Below are positions 8,397-18,600 of a stretch of DNA of 64,000 nt, in pieces. The position numbers and the translations under genes are program-made. The stretch covers positions 79,288 through 143,287 of the forward strand of contig NZ_JALKBD010000015.1 of NCBI RefSeq assembly GCF_023015905.1, read 5' to 3'. Origin of the DNA: Arenibacter sp. F20364 (lineage in GTDB: Bacteria; Bacteroidota; Bacteroidia; Flavobacteriales; Flavobacteriaceae). How positions within the stretch are numbered: position 1 is the first letter of the stretch; the number at the start of each line of letters is the position of its first letter. A model generated the notes under the pieces. It saw only the letters and a program-made list of their open reading frames with translations. It was not told the DNA's origin and searched no databases.

Positions 8397-9962
8397 TTAC
8401 CAAATGGATTTTATTCCATTAATGGCAAATCCATTCAATTCCAAAACAGCATCTCTAGGGTTGGAAATTACCAAATTCTTATAAAATTCGTTCGGAAAGA
8501 TCTGGGCGGTCATCACATATTGCCCGTTGTTTATAAAAACCTCTACAGACGACCAGTCCATGAGGATTCGAACTTCATATTCCCCCTTGGGCAAATTGGT
8601 TATGGGCATGGTTTGAACATTTTTGGCAAAATCCTGGTCGAACGAGGTTTTTCCCGAACGTGACCTATCCAAAACAAACTGTTGATTTGGGCCATCGAGA
8701 ACCAAATTCAGATTCTCGCCCAATCCATTTTGAAACTCCAGATTGAAGGACCTTGAGGCAGTTTTAAATAGTACTTCGGAACTATTAAAATGATCGAAAC
8801 TCAAAGTCTTGACCGAATTTTCATTTAGCGATATTTCCTCTTCGATACCCAAAACGGGAATTTTGTCAAAATTCCCCAAGGGATAGTTAATTAATTCTAC
8901 CCTATCCTTAACGCTACGCAAGGCGAGTTTTCTAGGCACTGTCATTGCACTACGCCATTTTTCCGTGGGCGTCTCCTGGGCATAAGCCCAATTACTCATC
9001 CAACCAATAAAAATCCGGTCATCATTAGGCCCATTGTTATAGGTTACCCCAGCGTAATTATCGGTGCCCCAATCTATCCACTTATCCTCTTTTTGATCAC
9101 TTGTAAAGGTTCTGCCATCAAAATCTCCTATAAAATATTGAGTTCCGCTGCCGCCATTTGGGGCTCCTGGGTTAATGCTGATCAAGAGGACCCACTTTTC
9201 CATATCCGTACCATCCACCTTTAAGGGGAACATGTCTGGACATTCCCAAACACCACCATGTGCTCCCTGTTCCTTTCCAAACTTGCTTACCATGATCCAT
9301 GCCTTTAGGTCAGTTGATTGCCAAATTTGAAGGTGGTCTCCTGCTACCAATAACATGGTCCAATTATTTTCCTTTTGGTTCCAAAAAACCTTGGGATCCC
9401 TAAAATCCCTATAACCAGGGTTCTTAATGACGGGATTTTTATCATATTTGACCCAACTATCCCCATTATCCAAGCTATAGGCAATCCCTTGGGTCTGGAA
9501 ATCGTCTTGTCCTGCTTCTGCCGTTTCGGCATTGTGATAGGTATATATGGCAACCAATGGAGGGTTGTCCTTGGTCCCCAACCCAGAGGAATTATTAGAG
9601 TCTAGGACAGCACTTCCAGAAAAAATATATCCATGTTCATCAGGGAAAAGTGCAACAGGCTTATTTTTCCATTTTACCATATCCTTGCTTACTGCATGTC
9701 CCCAATGCATGGGACCCCAAACAATATCCTCTGGATAATATTGGTAAAAAAGATGGTACACCCCTTGGTTATATACCAAGCCATTGGGATCGTTCATCCA
9801 TTTTTCCGGTGGCGAAAAATGGAATTGAGGTCGGTAAGCTTCCTTATAGAGGTCATTTACGGCCCTATCACTACTGATCGGCGCTACCTTCTTCCCATCC
9901 TTGCAGGACAAAAGAGCCAATCCTAGAACAAACCAAAATATTCTTAGATGGTATTTTTTCAA
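8397..9962 (-). CDS. GH32 beta-fructosidase (levanase/inulinase/invertase type) lipoprotein
   Basis: 521 residues. The lipobox ALLSC (Cys20) indicates a lipid-anchored, probably surface or periplasmic enzyme. The three GH32 signatures are WMNDPNG (55-61, nucleophile Asp58), FRDPK (transition-state Asp189) and WECPD (acid/base Glu240). The five-bladed propeller domain runs to about residue 360 and is followed by the beta-sandwich domain (LGIEEEIS onward, with DWSSVEVFINNG). It releases terminal fructose from fructans or sucrose. It is the first gene of a five-gene operon and has a -7-like element at 9988-9995. No fructokinase or fructan SusC/D is nearby. Confidence 0.93.
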   Translation of the reverse strand: MKKYHLRIFWFVLGLALLSCKDGKKVAPISSDRAVNDLYKEAYRPQFHFSPPEKWMNDPNGLVYNQGVYHLFYQYYPEDIVWGPMHWGHAVSKDMVKWKNKPVALFPDEHGYIFSGSAVLDSNNSSGLGTKDNPPLVAIYTYHNAETAEAGQDDFQTQGIAYSLDNGDSWVKYDKNPVIKNPGYRDFRDPKVFWNQKENNWTMLLVAGDHLQIWQSTDLKAWIMVSKFGKEQGAHGGVWECPDMFPLKVDGTDMEKWVLLISINPGAPNGGSGTQYFIGDFDGRTFTSDQKEDKWIDWGTDNYAGVTYNNGPNDDRIFIGWMSNWAYAQETPTEKWRSAMTVPRKLALRSVKDRVELINYPLGNFDKIPVLGIEEEISLNENSVKTLSFDHFNSSEVLFKTASRSFNLEFQNGLGENLNLVLDGPNQQFVLDRSRSGKTSFDQDFAKNVQTMPITNLPKGEYEVRILMDWSSVEVFINNGQYVMTAQIFPNEFYKNLVISNPRDAVLELNGFAINGIKSIW

Positions 9963-9987
9963 AATCTGCAGTTTTTATTAAAAATAA

Positions 9988-9995
9988 CAAAAATA
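9988..9995 (-). promoter_or_regulatory. -7 element of the GH32 operon
   Basis: On the minus strand this reads TATTTTTG, a match to TAnnTTTG, 25 bases before the GH32 start codon. I could not place a convincing -33 box at the right spacing, so this is tentative. Confidence 0.4.
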
Positions 9996-10122
9996 TACCC
10001 AATCAAAACATGGTGAATAACGGATTTAACCCTATTTATCTATAAAATTCAAGACAAAACTGATTTATGTCATATGAATTGGTCAATATTCTTTATAACT
10101 TAATGTATCAAATTACTGTGTC

Positions 10123-10845
10123 ATGGAAACAAAAAAATATCCACGGGCAGATTTAAACAAAAAAAGTGGCCTTTTCTTTGTAATTGGTCTGACCTTAGTA
10201 CTATTTCTTGTATGGAGAGCGTTGGAGTTAAAAACGTATCCCAAGGAAAATGTGGCCATTGAGCAGTTGACGGTAACGGATTACCTGGAAGAAAAAGTAC
10301 CGGTTACTGAAATATTGAACGTTCCGCCTCCTCCTCCTCCAGCAGCCCCAGAAGTTATAGAAATCGTAGAGGATGTTGCCGAAATTGAGGAAACGGTGAT
10401 TCAAAGTACAGAAATTAATCAGGAGACAATAGTGGAAGAGGCACCATTGAAAGTTGAAGATATAGCCGTAACGGAGGAAGAAGAGGAAGATATTGAAGTA
10501 CCTTTTGCCGTTATAGAAAATGTTCCTGTTTTTCCGGGCTGTGAAGAATCTTCAAACGAAGCCCAAAAAGCTTGCTTTCAGAAAAAAATACAGGAACATA
10601 TCATGAAGCAGTTTACCTATCCGGATGTTGCAGTGGAGTTGGGCATTGAAGGCAAGGTATTCGTCCAATTTATTATCGACAATAACGGATATATCACCAA
10701 TATAAGAACTAGGGGGCCGGACAAATTATTGGAAAAGGAAGCCAACCGGATTATTGCCGCATTGCCACAAATGACGCCAGGAAAACAAAGGGGTAGGGCC
10801 GTAAAAGTTCCCTATACCATTCCAATTACCTTTAGGCTTCAGTAA
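10123..10845 (+). CDS. tonB: TonB energy transducer
   Basis: 240 residues. One transmembrane helix near the N-terminus (about 15-33, SGLFFVIGLTLVLFLVW) anchors the protein in the inner membrane. A proline run PPPPPPAAP and an acidic Glu/Val/Ile-rich linker span the periplasm. The C-terminal domain (about 160-240), with YPDVAVELGIEGKVFVQFII and the final VKVPYTIPITFRL, is the TonB fold that touches TonB-dependent receptors. It stands alone and is divergent from the GH32 operon. ExbB/ExbD are not in the window. It could energise the SusC receptor at 33756. Confidence 0.93.
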   Translation: METKKYPRADLNKKSGLFFVIGLTLVLFLVWRALELKTYPKENVAIEQLTVTDYLEEKVPVTEILNVPPPPPPAAPEVIEIVEDVAEIEETVIQSTEINQETIVEEAPLKVEDIAVTEEEEEDIEVPFAVIENVPVFPGCEESSNEAQKACFQKKIQEHIMKQFTYPDVAVELGIEGKVFVQFIIDNNGYITNIRTRGPDKLLEKEANRIIAALPQMTPGKQRGRAVKVPYTIPITFRLQ

Positions 10846-10906
10846 TCTGGGAACAACACGATTATATACATATTCTATGTTAATCAATTCCATTGGCTAA
10901 GCAAGT

Positions 10907-11887
10907 TTAAGGCCGTACTTTCGTGTAGTTGATCAGCTGCTGAGGACCTTCCAGTAAAACCCGAACAATTTGCAAGGTACCATCATCCTTGGTAGCTATC
11001 TCCCATTTTATGAGGGCAATGGTCCCTTTCTGAATTTCCAGCCCCGTAATACTTCGGGGATGAACGCAACTACCATCATTAAAAAAGGGAATATCCCCAG
11101 GATTGGGAAAACGAGGCCTGTGGGTATGGCCCGCTACAGTCAATATTTCATTCTTGGCCAAAATCCATTTTTTTATTCGCTTTTCAATTTTGATAAGCTC
11201 CTTATAGTTTTTTGCGGGACTAGTGGGATCGGCAATGCCCCATACCTGTAAAGGTTTCCATAAAACACGCACTAGAAATCTGCCCCAACGCCAGAAAGTG
11301 TAGTTCCACCAATCCGCTTGGTGCCCATGAATCAGAAAAACTTCTTGTTGACTAATTTTATGCTTTAAAATTATGGCTTCATGGAAGTTTATATCCTCAA
11401 ACAATTCCTTGTTACAGTCCTCTATTGGTTCAAAATAAGACGATAGGTTCTTCTGTACATAAGTGGGATCCTTATAAACCATGTCATGATTTCCCCATAT
11501 CATATGGAGTCTTTTTTCCATATGGAATTGCTTTAAAAGTTTGTACACGTTCTTATGTGCATTAAAAATGGAATCAAAGCTAATATTCTCCCATAGTTCA
11601 TCGCCATCCCCCAATTCACAGTAAGTAAACCCCTCATTAAAGTAGTGTCTCAGGGCATGAAAATAAATATTGCGGTTATTGGCAAATTCGTCGGCAAAAC
11701 TACTATCTCCCCTATGGCAATCGCTGAACAGTATAATTTTTGAAGTATCGTCAAAAGAAAGGGTCTTGGCATTTTTATAAGCTCTGGACAATCTGGTAAA
11801 TGAAGACATTTCTTTTAGGTTAAAAGTTAATACTTTTTTTAGTTTAGGGATTAAGGTTGAACTAAACATCTTTGGGAGTATTCCCAA
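10907..11887 (-). CDS. Calcineurin-like metallophosphoesterase, cytoplasmic
   Basis: 326 residues without a signal peptide. The metal-binding motifs are visible: FSDCHRGD (about 54-61), LGDGDELWE, WGNHDMVY, LIHGHQADWW and AGHTHRPRF. The arrangement resembles the UDP-2,3-diacylglucosamine hydrolase (LpxH)-like branch of the superfamily, but I cannot assign a substrate. The first 26 residues are basic and hydrophobic and may not be translated: an internal ATG at 11809 (MSSFTRLSRAY) is a plausible alternative start. It is transcribed alone, convergent with tonB and divergent from the GAF gene. Confidence 0.82.
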   Translation of the reverse strand: MGILPKMFSSTLIPKLKKVLTFNLKEMSSFTRLSRAYKNAKTLSFDDTSKIILFSDCHRGDSSFADEFANNRNIYFHALRHYFNEGFTYCELGDGDELWENISFDSIFNAHKNVYKLLKQFHMEKRLHMIWGNHDMVYKDPTYVQKNLSSYFEPIEDCNKELFEDINFHEAIILKHKISQQEVFLIHGHQADWWNYTFWRWGRFLVRVLWKPLQVWGIADPTSPAKNYKELIKIEKRIKKWILAKNEILTVAGHTHRPRFPNPGDIPFFNDGSCVHPRSITGLEIQKGTIALIKWEIATKDDGTLQIVRVLLEGPQQLINYTKVRP

Positions 11888-12019
11888 ACTAGTCGTCCAA
11901 CAGTAATTAAATAGGATAAATATCCAAAAAAAAAGAAGTCTTTTCCAATATGGCCCAAAAAATGAAAGAATGCATTTTCTTTTGTAATTTTACGGTCCAA
12001 ACTTGGACTAAAGATAACA

Positions 12020-14389
12020 ATGAAGGGATTTACGGATAAAATATCACCGTTGGAGCATCATATAAGCTTTGATAAATTATTGAAGCAATATGACGATATG
12101 GCAAATAGCGAGGATACTTTTCTTGTCTCCAAGGCTAAATATATATTAAATGCCCAAGCTCCTTTCCCGGAACTCCGTGATGGATTTACGGATATATCCT
12201 TATTGGAAAAACACAAGGATGTAATACAGATCATCTTGCAAGATCTTTTTTCCCAGGTTCTGACCAACAATGAAATAAAAACTGCCTCCACACCTTATAC
12301 CAACGTTACTTTTAATTCCAGTAAACGTTTTGAGCGAATTTTGGAAGAAGCAGGACCAAACTTTACTCCGGAAATAAGGAATCAGGAAGAGGGGGTAAGT
12401 TATATTATGTCCTGTGTAGTAATCCTAAACTTTTATTACGGATTTAAGTTAGATTTTAAGAGGCCCTTTTTTTATTATATCCCCGATGCAAAAGGAGTAA
12501 TGAAACATTACAGGATTTTGTACAATGCGGATTTCATAGATATCTTACCCAACGGAAAACCCCCAGAGATTACAGAAGATGATGTAAATGAGTTATTGAA
12601 AAATTTTGAAAATGTGGAGCTTTGGAAACAAAAAATTCCACCCAATAGTTTTATCAGTAAAGGTTTTGTAATATCCAACATGTTCGATGTTACCGCGGAA
12701 CATTCAATTTCCGAGATAAAATCGAGCCTGATCATTAATGACAAAACTGGCGGTAATTTCATTCAAGGTGTTGAAAATACCTTTAAATCTTTATTTGGAT
12801 TGCCCAATATGCGTATAGGGTTTTCCATTTACAATTCCCATGACAAACAATTTGAAAATGTAGCCATAATTGGGATGTGCAGTTTTATTTTACAAAACAA
12901 GCAGGTGGAGACATGCAATGAATCGCTTTGTAAGGAATCTTATCAGAAACTAATAGATCAGAATAGCTACTTTGTAATTTCGGATGTAGATAAATTTTTT
13001 AAACTCTCCGGTGGTATAGCGCCTTATAAGGGTTTGCACGACCAAAAAATTAAGAGCGCCCTTTTTGCCCCCATTGCAAAGGAAGGGAAACTGTTGGGAG
13101 TATTGGAATTGGTATCCGATAAGGTAAACGACTTCAATAATGTTAATGCCCAGAAATTGGACGACGTTGTCCCCTATATTGTATCAGCGGTTTTACGATC
13201 CTTGGAGGAAGAGGAGAATTTAATCGATGCTGTAATACAAAATGAATGCACCTCTGTTCATCCGTCCGTTTACTGGAAGTTTAAAGAGGAAGCAAAACGC
13301 TTTATACAGGAAGACACAGAGGGGCTGCAACCCTCTTTTCGTGAAATTGTCTTTGACGAAGTATATCCATTATATGGACAAGTGGATATCCAAAATTCCT
13401 CGCAAGAACGGAATTCGGCCATACAAAGGGATCTTATGATCCAGTTGTCCGAAATTAAAAATATAATGACCGAGGTTTGGCAAAAGTATAGTTTGCCCAT
13501 TTACGAAGAACTCATATTTAGAGTGGACAACCATCTTGAAGAGATCAAGGAGATCCTGCATACCAATAGCGAACAGGCCATTTTTGATTTTGTCCAAGAA
13601 GAAATAAACCCCGTTTTTGCACATATCAAAAAATCAGATACCCATATCCAAAATCTATTGGTTTCCTATGAGTCCAAAATAGATAAGGGAACCCGTTCCT
13701 ACTACGATCATAGAAAAAATTATGACCAAAGCGTAATGCTGATCAACAAAAAGTTGGCTTCGGTAATCGACAAGAAACAGGAAGAAGCACAAGAGATGTA
13801 TCCCCACTATTTTGAGCGTTACAAGACCGATGGCGTAGAACACAATATGTACATAGGGGATTCTATTACAGGAGCAAGGCCGTTCGATCTACTTTACCTC
13901 AATAATCTTAGGTTATGGCAGTTACAGGTTATTTGTGAAATGGAAAATAAGCACTATGACCTCAAATCCAAGCTGCAGGTACAATTAAACGTGGCATCCC
14001 TTATCTTAGTCTATAATGGCTCGCTGTCCATTCGTTTTAGGATGGACGAGAAACGTTTTGACGTCGACGGTACCTATAATGCCAGATATGAGATCATAAA
14101 AAAACGAATCGATAAGTCTTACATTAAAGGAACCAACGAAAGATTGACCCAGGCAGGTAAAATTGCCATTGTTTATTCCCAGAAAAAGGATGAATTGGAA
14201 TATCTACGTTATATCAGGTTCTTAAAATCCAAGGGTTATTTTAGTGGAAAAATAGAAATTGTTGAATTGGAGGGGCTCCAAGGGGTTTCGGGCTTAAAGG
14301 CCATTAGGGCTTCCATTCTTTATAAATCACATAAAGAAAAAGACAAGACCTATACTTACGAGGACTTAATGGAAGAGCTGAACAATTAA
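12020..14389 (+). CDS. GAF domain-containing protein
   Basis: 789 residues, soluble. A GAF-like segment lies at about 230-395 (for example YFVISDVDKFFKLSGG, SALFAPIAKEGKLLGVLELVS), a fold that binds small molecules such as cyclic nucleotides or tetrapyrroles. The flanking regions are largely helical and long (about 1-220 and 400-789) with no output domain that I recognise: no HisKA, GGDEF, EAL or HTH is visible. It is convergent with the HD-PycTM gene at its 3' end (16 bases apart). Large GAF proteins like this are common in flavobacteria with no known function. Confidence 0.75.
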   Translation: MKGFTDKISPLEHHISFDKLLKQYDDMANSEDTFLVSKAKYILNAQAPFPELRDGFTDISLLEKHKDVIQIILQDLFSQVLTNNEIKTASTPYTNVTFNSSKRFERILEEAGPNFTPEIRNQEEGVSYIMSCVVILNFYYGFKLDFKRPFFYYIPDAKGVMKHYRILYNADFIDILPNGKPPEITEDDVNELLKNFENVELWKQKIPPNSFISKGFVISNMFDVTAEHSISEIKSSLIINDKTGGNFIQGVENTFKSLFGLPNMRIGFSIYNSHDKQFENVAIIGMCSFILQNKQVETCNESLCKESYQKLIDQNSYFVISDVDKFFKLSGGIAPYKGLHDQKIKSALFAPIAKEGKLLGVLELVSDKVNDFNNVNAQKLDDVVPYIVSAVLRSLEEEENLIDAVIQNECTSVHPSVYWKFKEEAKRFIQEDTEGLQPSFREIVFDEVYPLYGQVDIQNSSQERNSAIQRDLMIQLSEIKNIMTEVWQKYSLPIYEELIFRVDNHLEEIKEILHTNSEQAIFDFVQEEINPVFAHIKKSDTHIQNLLVSYESKIDKGTRSYYDHRKNYDQSVMLINKKLASVIDKKQEEAQEMYPHYFERYKTDGVEHNMYIGDSITGARPFDLLYLNNLRLWQLQVICEMENKHYDLKSKLQVQLNVASLILVYNGSLSIRFRMDEKRFDVDGTYNARYEIIKKRIDKSYIKGTNERLTQAGKIAIVYSQKKDELEYLRYIRFLKSKGYFSGKIEIVELEGLQGVSGLKAIRASILYKSHKEKDKTYTYEDLMEELNN

Positions 14390-14405
14390 TCTGTTTTATT
14401 TTTGT

Positions 14406-15596
14406 TCATATACCCCTATCGGGCCCAAAATACTTAAAGGCTACAACAAAGGCAAAAACGGAAATAATCATTCCAATAATAAAAATAGTATAGGTCCATC
14501 GAAGTATTTTATATTTCCTATTCAATACCAATCCAAGATAATACAAATCCTTGGTCAAAGAGGAATAGATATAATCCTTATCCTGTACCAATTCGTTAAT
14601 GGCCCATTGGTAATCCTCGAGCTTCATTTTGTGAAAATTTCCAAAGAACAGCAAATTTACCTTGCGTTGCTTTACATCGTCCTTGGTAAACTGACCTTGG
14701 GTAACATTTGGCCTTGTGGCAAGAACAGCAAGTACCATTGACACAACGCTGAATAACACAAAAATAAGTGTTGGGTAAATCAGATAATTGTTCGAAGGGT
14801 TGTCCAGTTTGGTCATGAGGTTGGACAGCACCAAAGAAATAATAATGGCATTTACCGAGAGTAGGATATTGGCCTTGGTGTCAGCAATATCACTCAACAT
14901 TAAATGATTTTTTAGAGTTACCCTAAACAAGGTCTGTATACCTCTATCTGGACTTTCACTCTTATATTTCGCCTTTAATTTTTCCTTTTTTGCTAAATTT
15001 TCCTCGGCTTTATTACCCTTTATAAGCCTTCTTAAATTTTTATTCTTTTCATCCTGCCAATTCTGAAGGGCATAATCGGTATAAAATCGCTGTTCCGTTT
15101 GGAACATTTTTAGATTCGCGTCCCGCCACTCCTTTTGCGTATAGGTTGCCAACCCTAAATTATCCAATTCCTCCCGTAATAACTCTGAAGTTTCCAAATA
15201 GCTCTTCTTCCCAAAATGGGAACAATCGGCATCCCTGATAATTTCCTCCAACAAGTTTTGGGGCTCATAGAACCTTTTCGTTGCCATAATTAGGCTACAA
15301 ATACTATCTATCTTCTTTTGGTCGTAATTCTGTGTTGCCAAAAATTCCCGGGCTATAACACAGCTGGTCTCCTCGTGGTTCTCCGAACCTTTGGTATACC
15401 CGGTATCATGTAACCAAGCCGCCAACAATAATCTTTCATTTTCATCCTCCCCCAGTTTATAAAAGTTCAATAATTCTTTAGTACTTTTAACAACCCGCCG
15501 GGTATGACTCAAATTATGGTATAAATAACTGGAGTCTAATTTATTGGATAATAAATCAACAACAAAATTTTCAGTTTTTTCGAGAATTTCCGACAT
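14406..15596 (-). CDS. HD phosphohydrolase fused to Pycsar-effector-like transmembrane domain
   Basis: 396 residues with three parts. An N-terminal HD domain (about 20-150) shows YHNLSHTRRV with His31, the HD pair at 63-64 (AAWLHDTGY) and DAD at 122-124, the metal ligands of HD-type nucleotide phosphohydrolases. A charged helical linker follows (about 180-215). The C-terminal part has LFRVTLKNHLMLSDIADTKA and then hydrophobic segments at about 243-262, 272-294 and 366-388, matching the membrane domain known from Pycsar effectors (DUF5706/PycTM). In Pycsar defence that domain acts on membranes upon cyclic-nucleotide binding. No pyrimidine cyclase lies beside it, so a housekeeping nucleotide-signalling role is as likely as defence. 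Confidence 0.82.
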   Translation of the reverse strand: MSEILEKTENFVVDLLSNKLDSSYLYHNLSHTRRVVKSTKELLNFYKLGEDENERLLLAAWLHDTGYTKGSENHEETSCVIAREFLATQNYDQKKIDSICSLIMATKRFYEPQNLLEEIIRDADCSHFGKKSYLETSELLREELDNLGLATYTQKEWRDANLKMFQTEQRFYTDYALQNWQDEKNKNLRRLIKGNKAEENLAKKEKLKAKYKSESPDRGIQTLFRVTLKNHLMLSDIADTKANILLSVNAIIISLVLSNLMTKLDNPSNNYLIYPTLIFVLFSVVSMVLAVLATRPNVTQGQFTKDDVKQRKVNLLFFGNFHKMKLEDYQWAINELVQDKDYIYSSLTKDLYYLGLVLNRKYKILRWTYTIFIIGMIISVFAFVVAFKYFGPDRGI

Positions 15597-15644
15597 AAGA
15601 GTTAATTATGACTCACAAATTACAAAATTTTGATTTCTAAACTG

Positions 15645-18600
15645 ATGAACATGAGGAAACATTACCTACTTATATCCATACTTTTTCTTTTGGTAGGCTG
15701 TGCCACATATAAAACAAAATATGCGGAAGATGGTATTTCAAGGCCTATATCCGGAAAGAGCGAATTATTACACACTTTTTATTTGATAGGTGATGCCGGA
15801 AAATCTCCTATGGATGACCAGAGCGATGCACTAAAAGCCTTTCAAAAGGCATTGGGCAAAGCCAATAAAAATAGTACTGCCCTATTTCTGGGGGATAATA
15901 TCTACCCTGCGGGAATGCCAGACAAAAAGGATTCTACCCAAGCCTATTTGGAAGCCAAAAACAATCTTGATGCGCAACTGGAAACCCTGGCCCAATTTCA
16001 GGGCAATCCTATTTTTATTCCTGGGAACCATGATTGGTACAATGAAGGTCTCGAAGGACTGGAAAGGCAACAAAAATATATACAGAAGAAATTAAAAAGC
16101 AAAGAGGTCTTTTTTCCGGAAGATGGCTGCCCCATTGAGAAAATTGACATCAATGATCAAATTGTCGTTATTGCCATTGATACGGAATGGTACTTGACCA
16201 ACTGGGACAAACACCCCACTATAAACGATAAATGCGAAATAAAGGATCGTGAAACATTTTTTGAGGAATTGGAAAGCCTTATCAAAAAAAACAGGGACAG
16301 GACTACCATTTTGGCCATACACCATCCCATGTTCAGCTATGGACCGCACGGCGGACAATACTCGGCAAAACTTCATTTAAACCCAGCAGGGGGCAACTTT
16401 CCATTCCCTATTTTAGGTTCTTTTGTAAACCTAATAAGAAAAACAAGTGGTGCCTCCTATGCCGATCTTCAAAACAAAAGATATACGGAATTAAGGAATC
16501 GCGTGATAACCCTGGCACAGTACTCGGATAAGGTTATATTGACTTCAGGACACGAACACACCCTTCAATACATTGTGGAGGACAACACTCCCCAAATCGT
16601 TAGTGGTTCCGGTTCCAAAGAAGGGGCCACAAGATTGTTGAACGGCTCTAAATTCTCCACAGGTAGAATGGGCTATGCCGAATTAAAGGTATACCATGAT
16701 GGCTCCTCCGAGGTCCAATATTTTGGCGTTGGCCAAAATTACGATCCGGAACCCTTATTTTCCTCACAGGTACTACCTCCGGATAGAGACGAAAAATATG
16801 TGTTTAACGACAAAGATTTTCCAAGGGAGATAAAAGCATCTGTTTACTCCCCGGAAGAGATCGACAAAAGTAAATTTTTCAAAACTATTTGGGGCGAAAG
16901 ATATAGAAAGTATTACGGCATTGAAGTTAATGCGCCTACCCTTCGATTAGACACTGTTTTTGGCGGTTTAAAACCGGTCCGAAAAGGTGGCGGCAACCAA
17001 TCCAAATCCTTGCGGCTAGTTGATAATTCCGGAAAGGAATACGTTATTAGGGCAGTTAAAAAAAGCGCAGAGGTATATCTTCAGGCCATGGCTTTTAAGG
17101 ATAAATATGTTATTGGCGAATTTAAGGACACCTATACCGAAAAATTTTTAATGGATTTTTATACCGGAGCACTACCCTACGGTCTTCTTACCGTGGGCAC
17201 CCTTTCCGATGCGATAGACCTTTATCATACCAACCCTAAATTATACTACATTCCAAAGCAAACTGCCCTAGAGGAATTTAATGGGGAGTTTGGGGATGAA
17301 CTTTATATTATGGAAGAGCAGGTGGGCGACGGCCATGGAGATTTGGGCAGTTTTGGTTATGCCAATAAAATTGAAAGTACCTGGGACATGATCGACAAAA
17401 TTAAACGGGACGAAAAATATGTGGTGAATACGGATAGGTACCTAAGGACCCGATTATTTGATATGGCCATGGGCGATTGGGATCGACATGACGACCAATG
17501 GCGCTGGGGAGAAATTAAGGATAAGGAAACAGGAAAGATTGTTTTTGAGGCCATTCCACGAGATCGGGACCAAGTGTATTCCATCTGGGGAGATGGGGCG
17601 TTAATGAGCGTAGCTACAAGAATAATTCCTGCCCTAAAGATGATGGAGGGATTTAATAAGGACATTAGGGACGTTGAAGCCTTTAATAAAAATGCTTACG
17701 GCTTAGATGTAACTTTATTGGCAGAAACAACCAAGGCTGACTGGGAGAAACAACTGCAATTTATTCAGCAAAATCTTACCCCTAATGTCATTGATAAGGC
17801 TTTTGAGTCCTTACCAGAGGAAATTTTGGACGAAAACATCCTTGGTTTGAAAGAAATTCTCATATCCCGAATAAAGAACCTCCCCAAAATTGCAGACAAT
17901 TACTATACGGCACTTAATAAGTATGTCGTTATCAAAGGCACCGACAAGGATGATTGGTTCGAAATTAACAATTTGTCGGATCTGGAAGTGGAGATCAAAG
18001 CCTTTCGCAATATAGATGGAGAAAAGGAAAAGCTATTTTTTCAAAAGAAATTCAGCAGCGATATAACAAAGGAAATTTGGATCTATGGTTTGGACGATGA
18101 TGATATTTTTGAAGTTGCTGGCGCAAAGGGCAACAAAATCAAAATTAGACTTATTGGGGGACAGAACAACGATATTTACGACATTTCCGGAGGGACCAAT
18201 ACTTGGATATATGACTATAAAACCAAAAAGAATACATTCAAGAAAATAAAGGGAGCAAAGCTTAGACTTACCAAAGATTATGAAACCAACACCTATCAGC
18301 CGCTTAAACTAAGGAATAGTACCCGGCAGATAGTGCCGACCATCGGATTTAACCCAGATGATGGAATGAAGCTTGGTTTCAATGCTGCAAATACTTTTTA
18401 TGGATTCAGACAAAACCCTTACACTACCCAGCACCAATACAATGCCGCCTACTATTTTGCAACCGATGGCTTTGAATTGGGCTACAAAGGAGAGTTTGCC
18501 CATTTTGTAGAAAACTGGAATTTGGAATTGGCCGCCCGTTTTACCAGTCCTAATTTCAGCGTTAATTTTTTTGGAATTGGGAATGAAACCGAAAATTTTG

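Noticed and set aside
15630..15644. TTG start for the phosphoesterase/barrel protein
   Set aside because: ATG codons at 15645 and 15651 sit right before a good lipoprotein signal.
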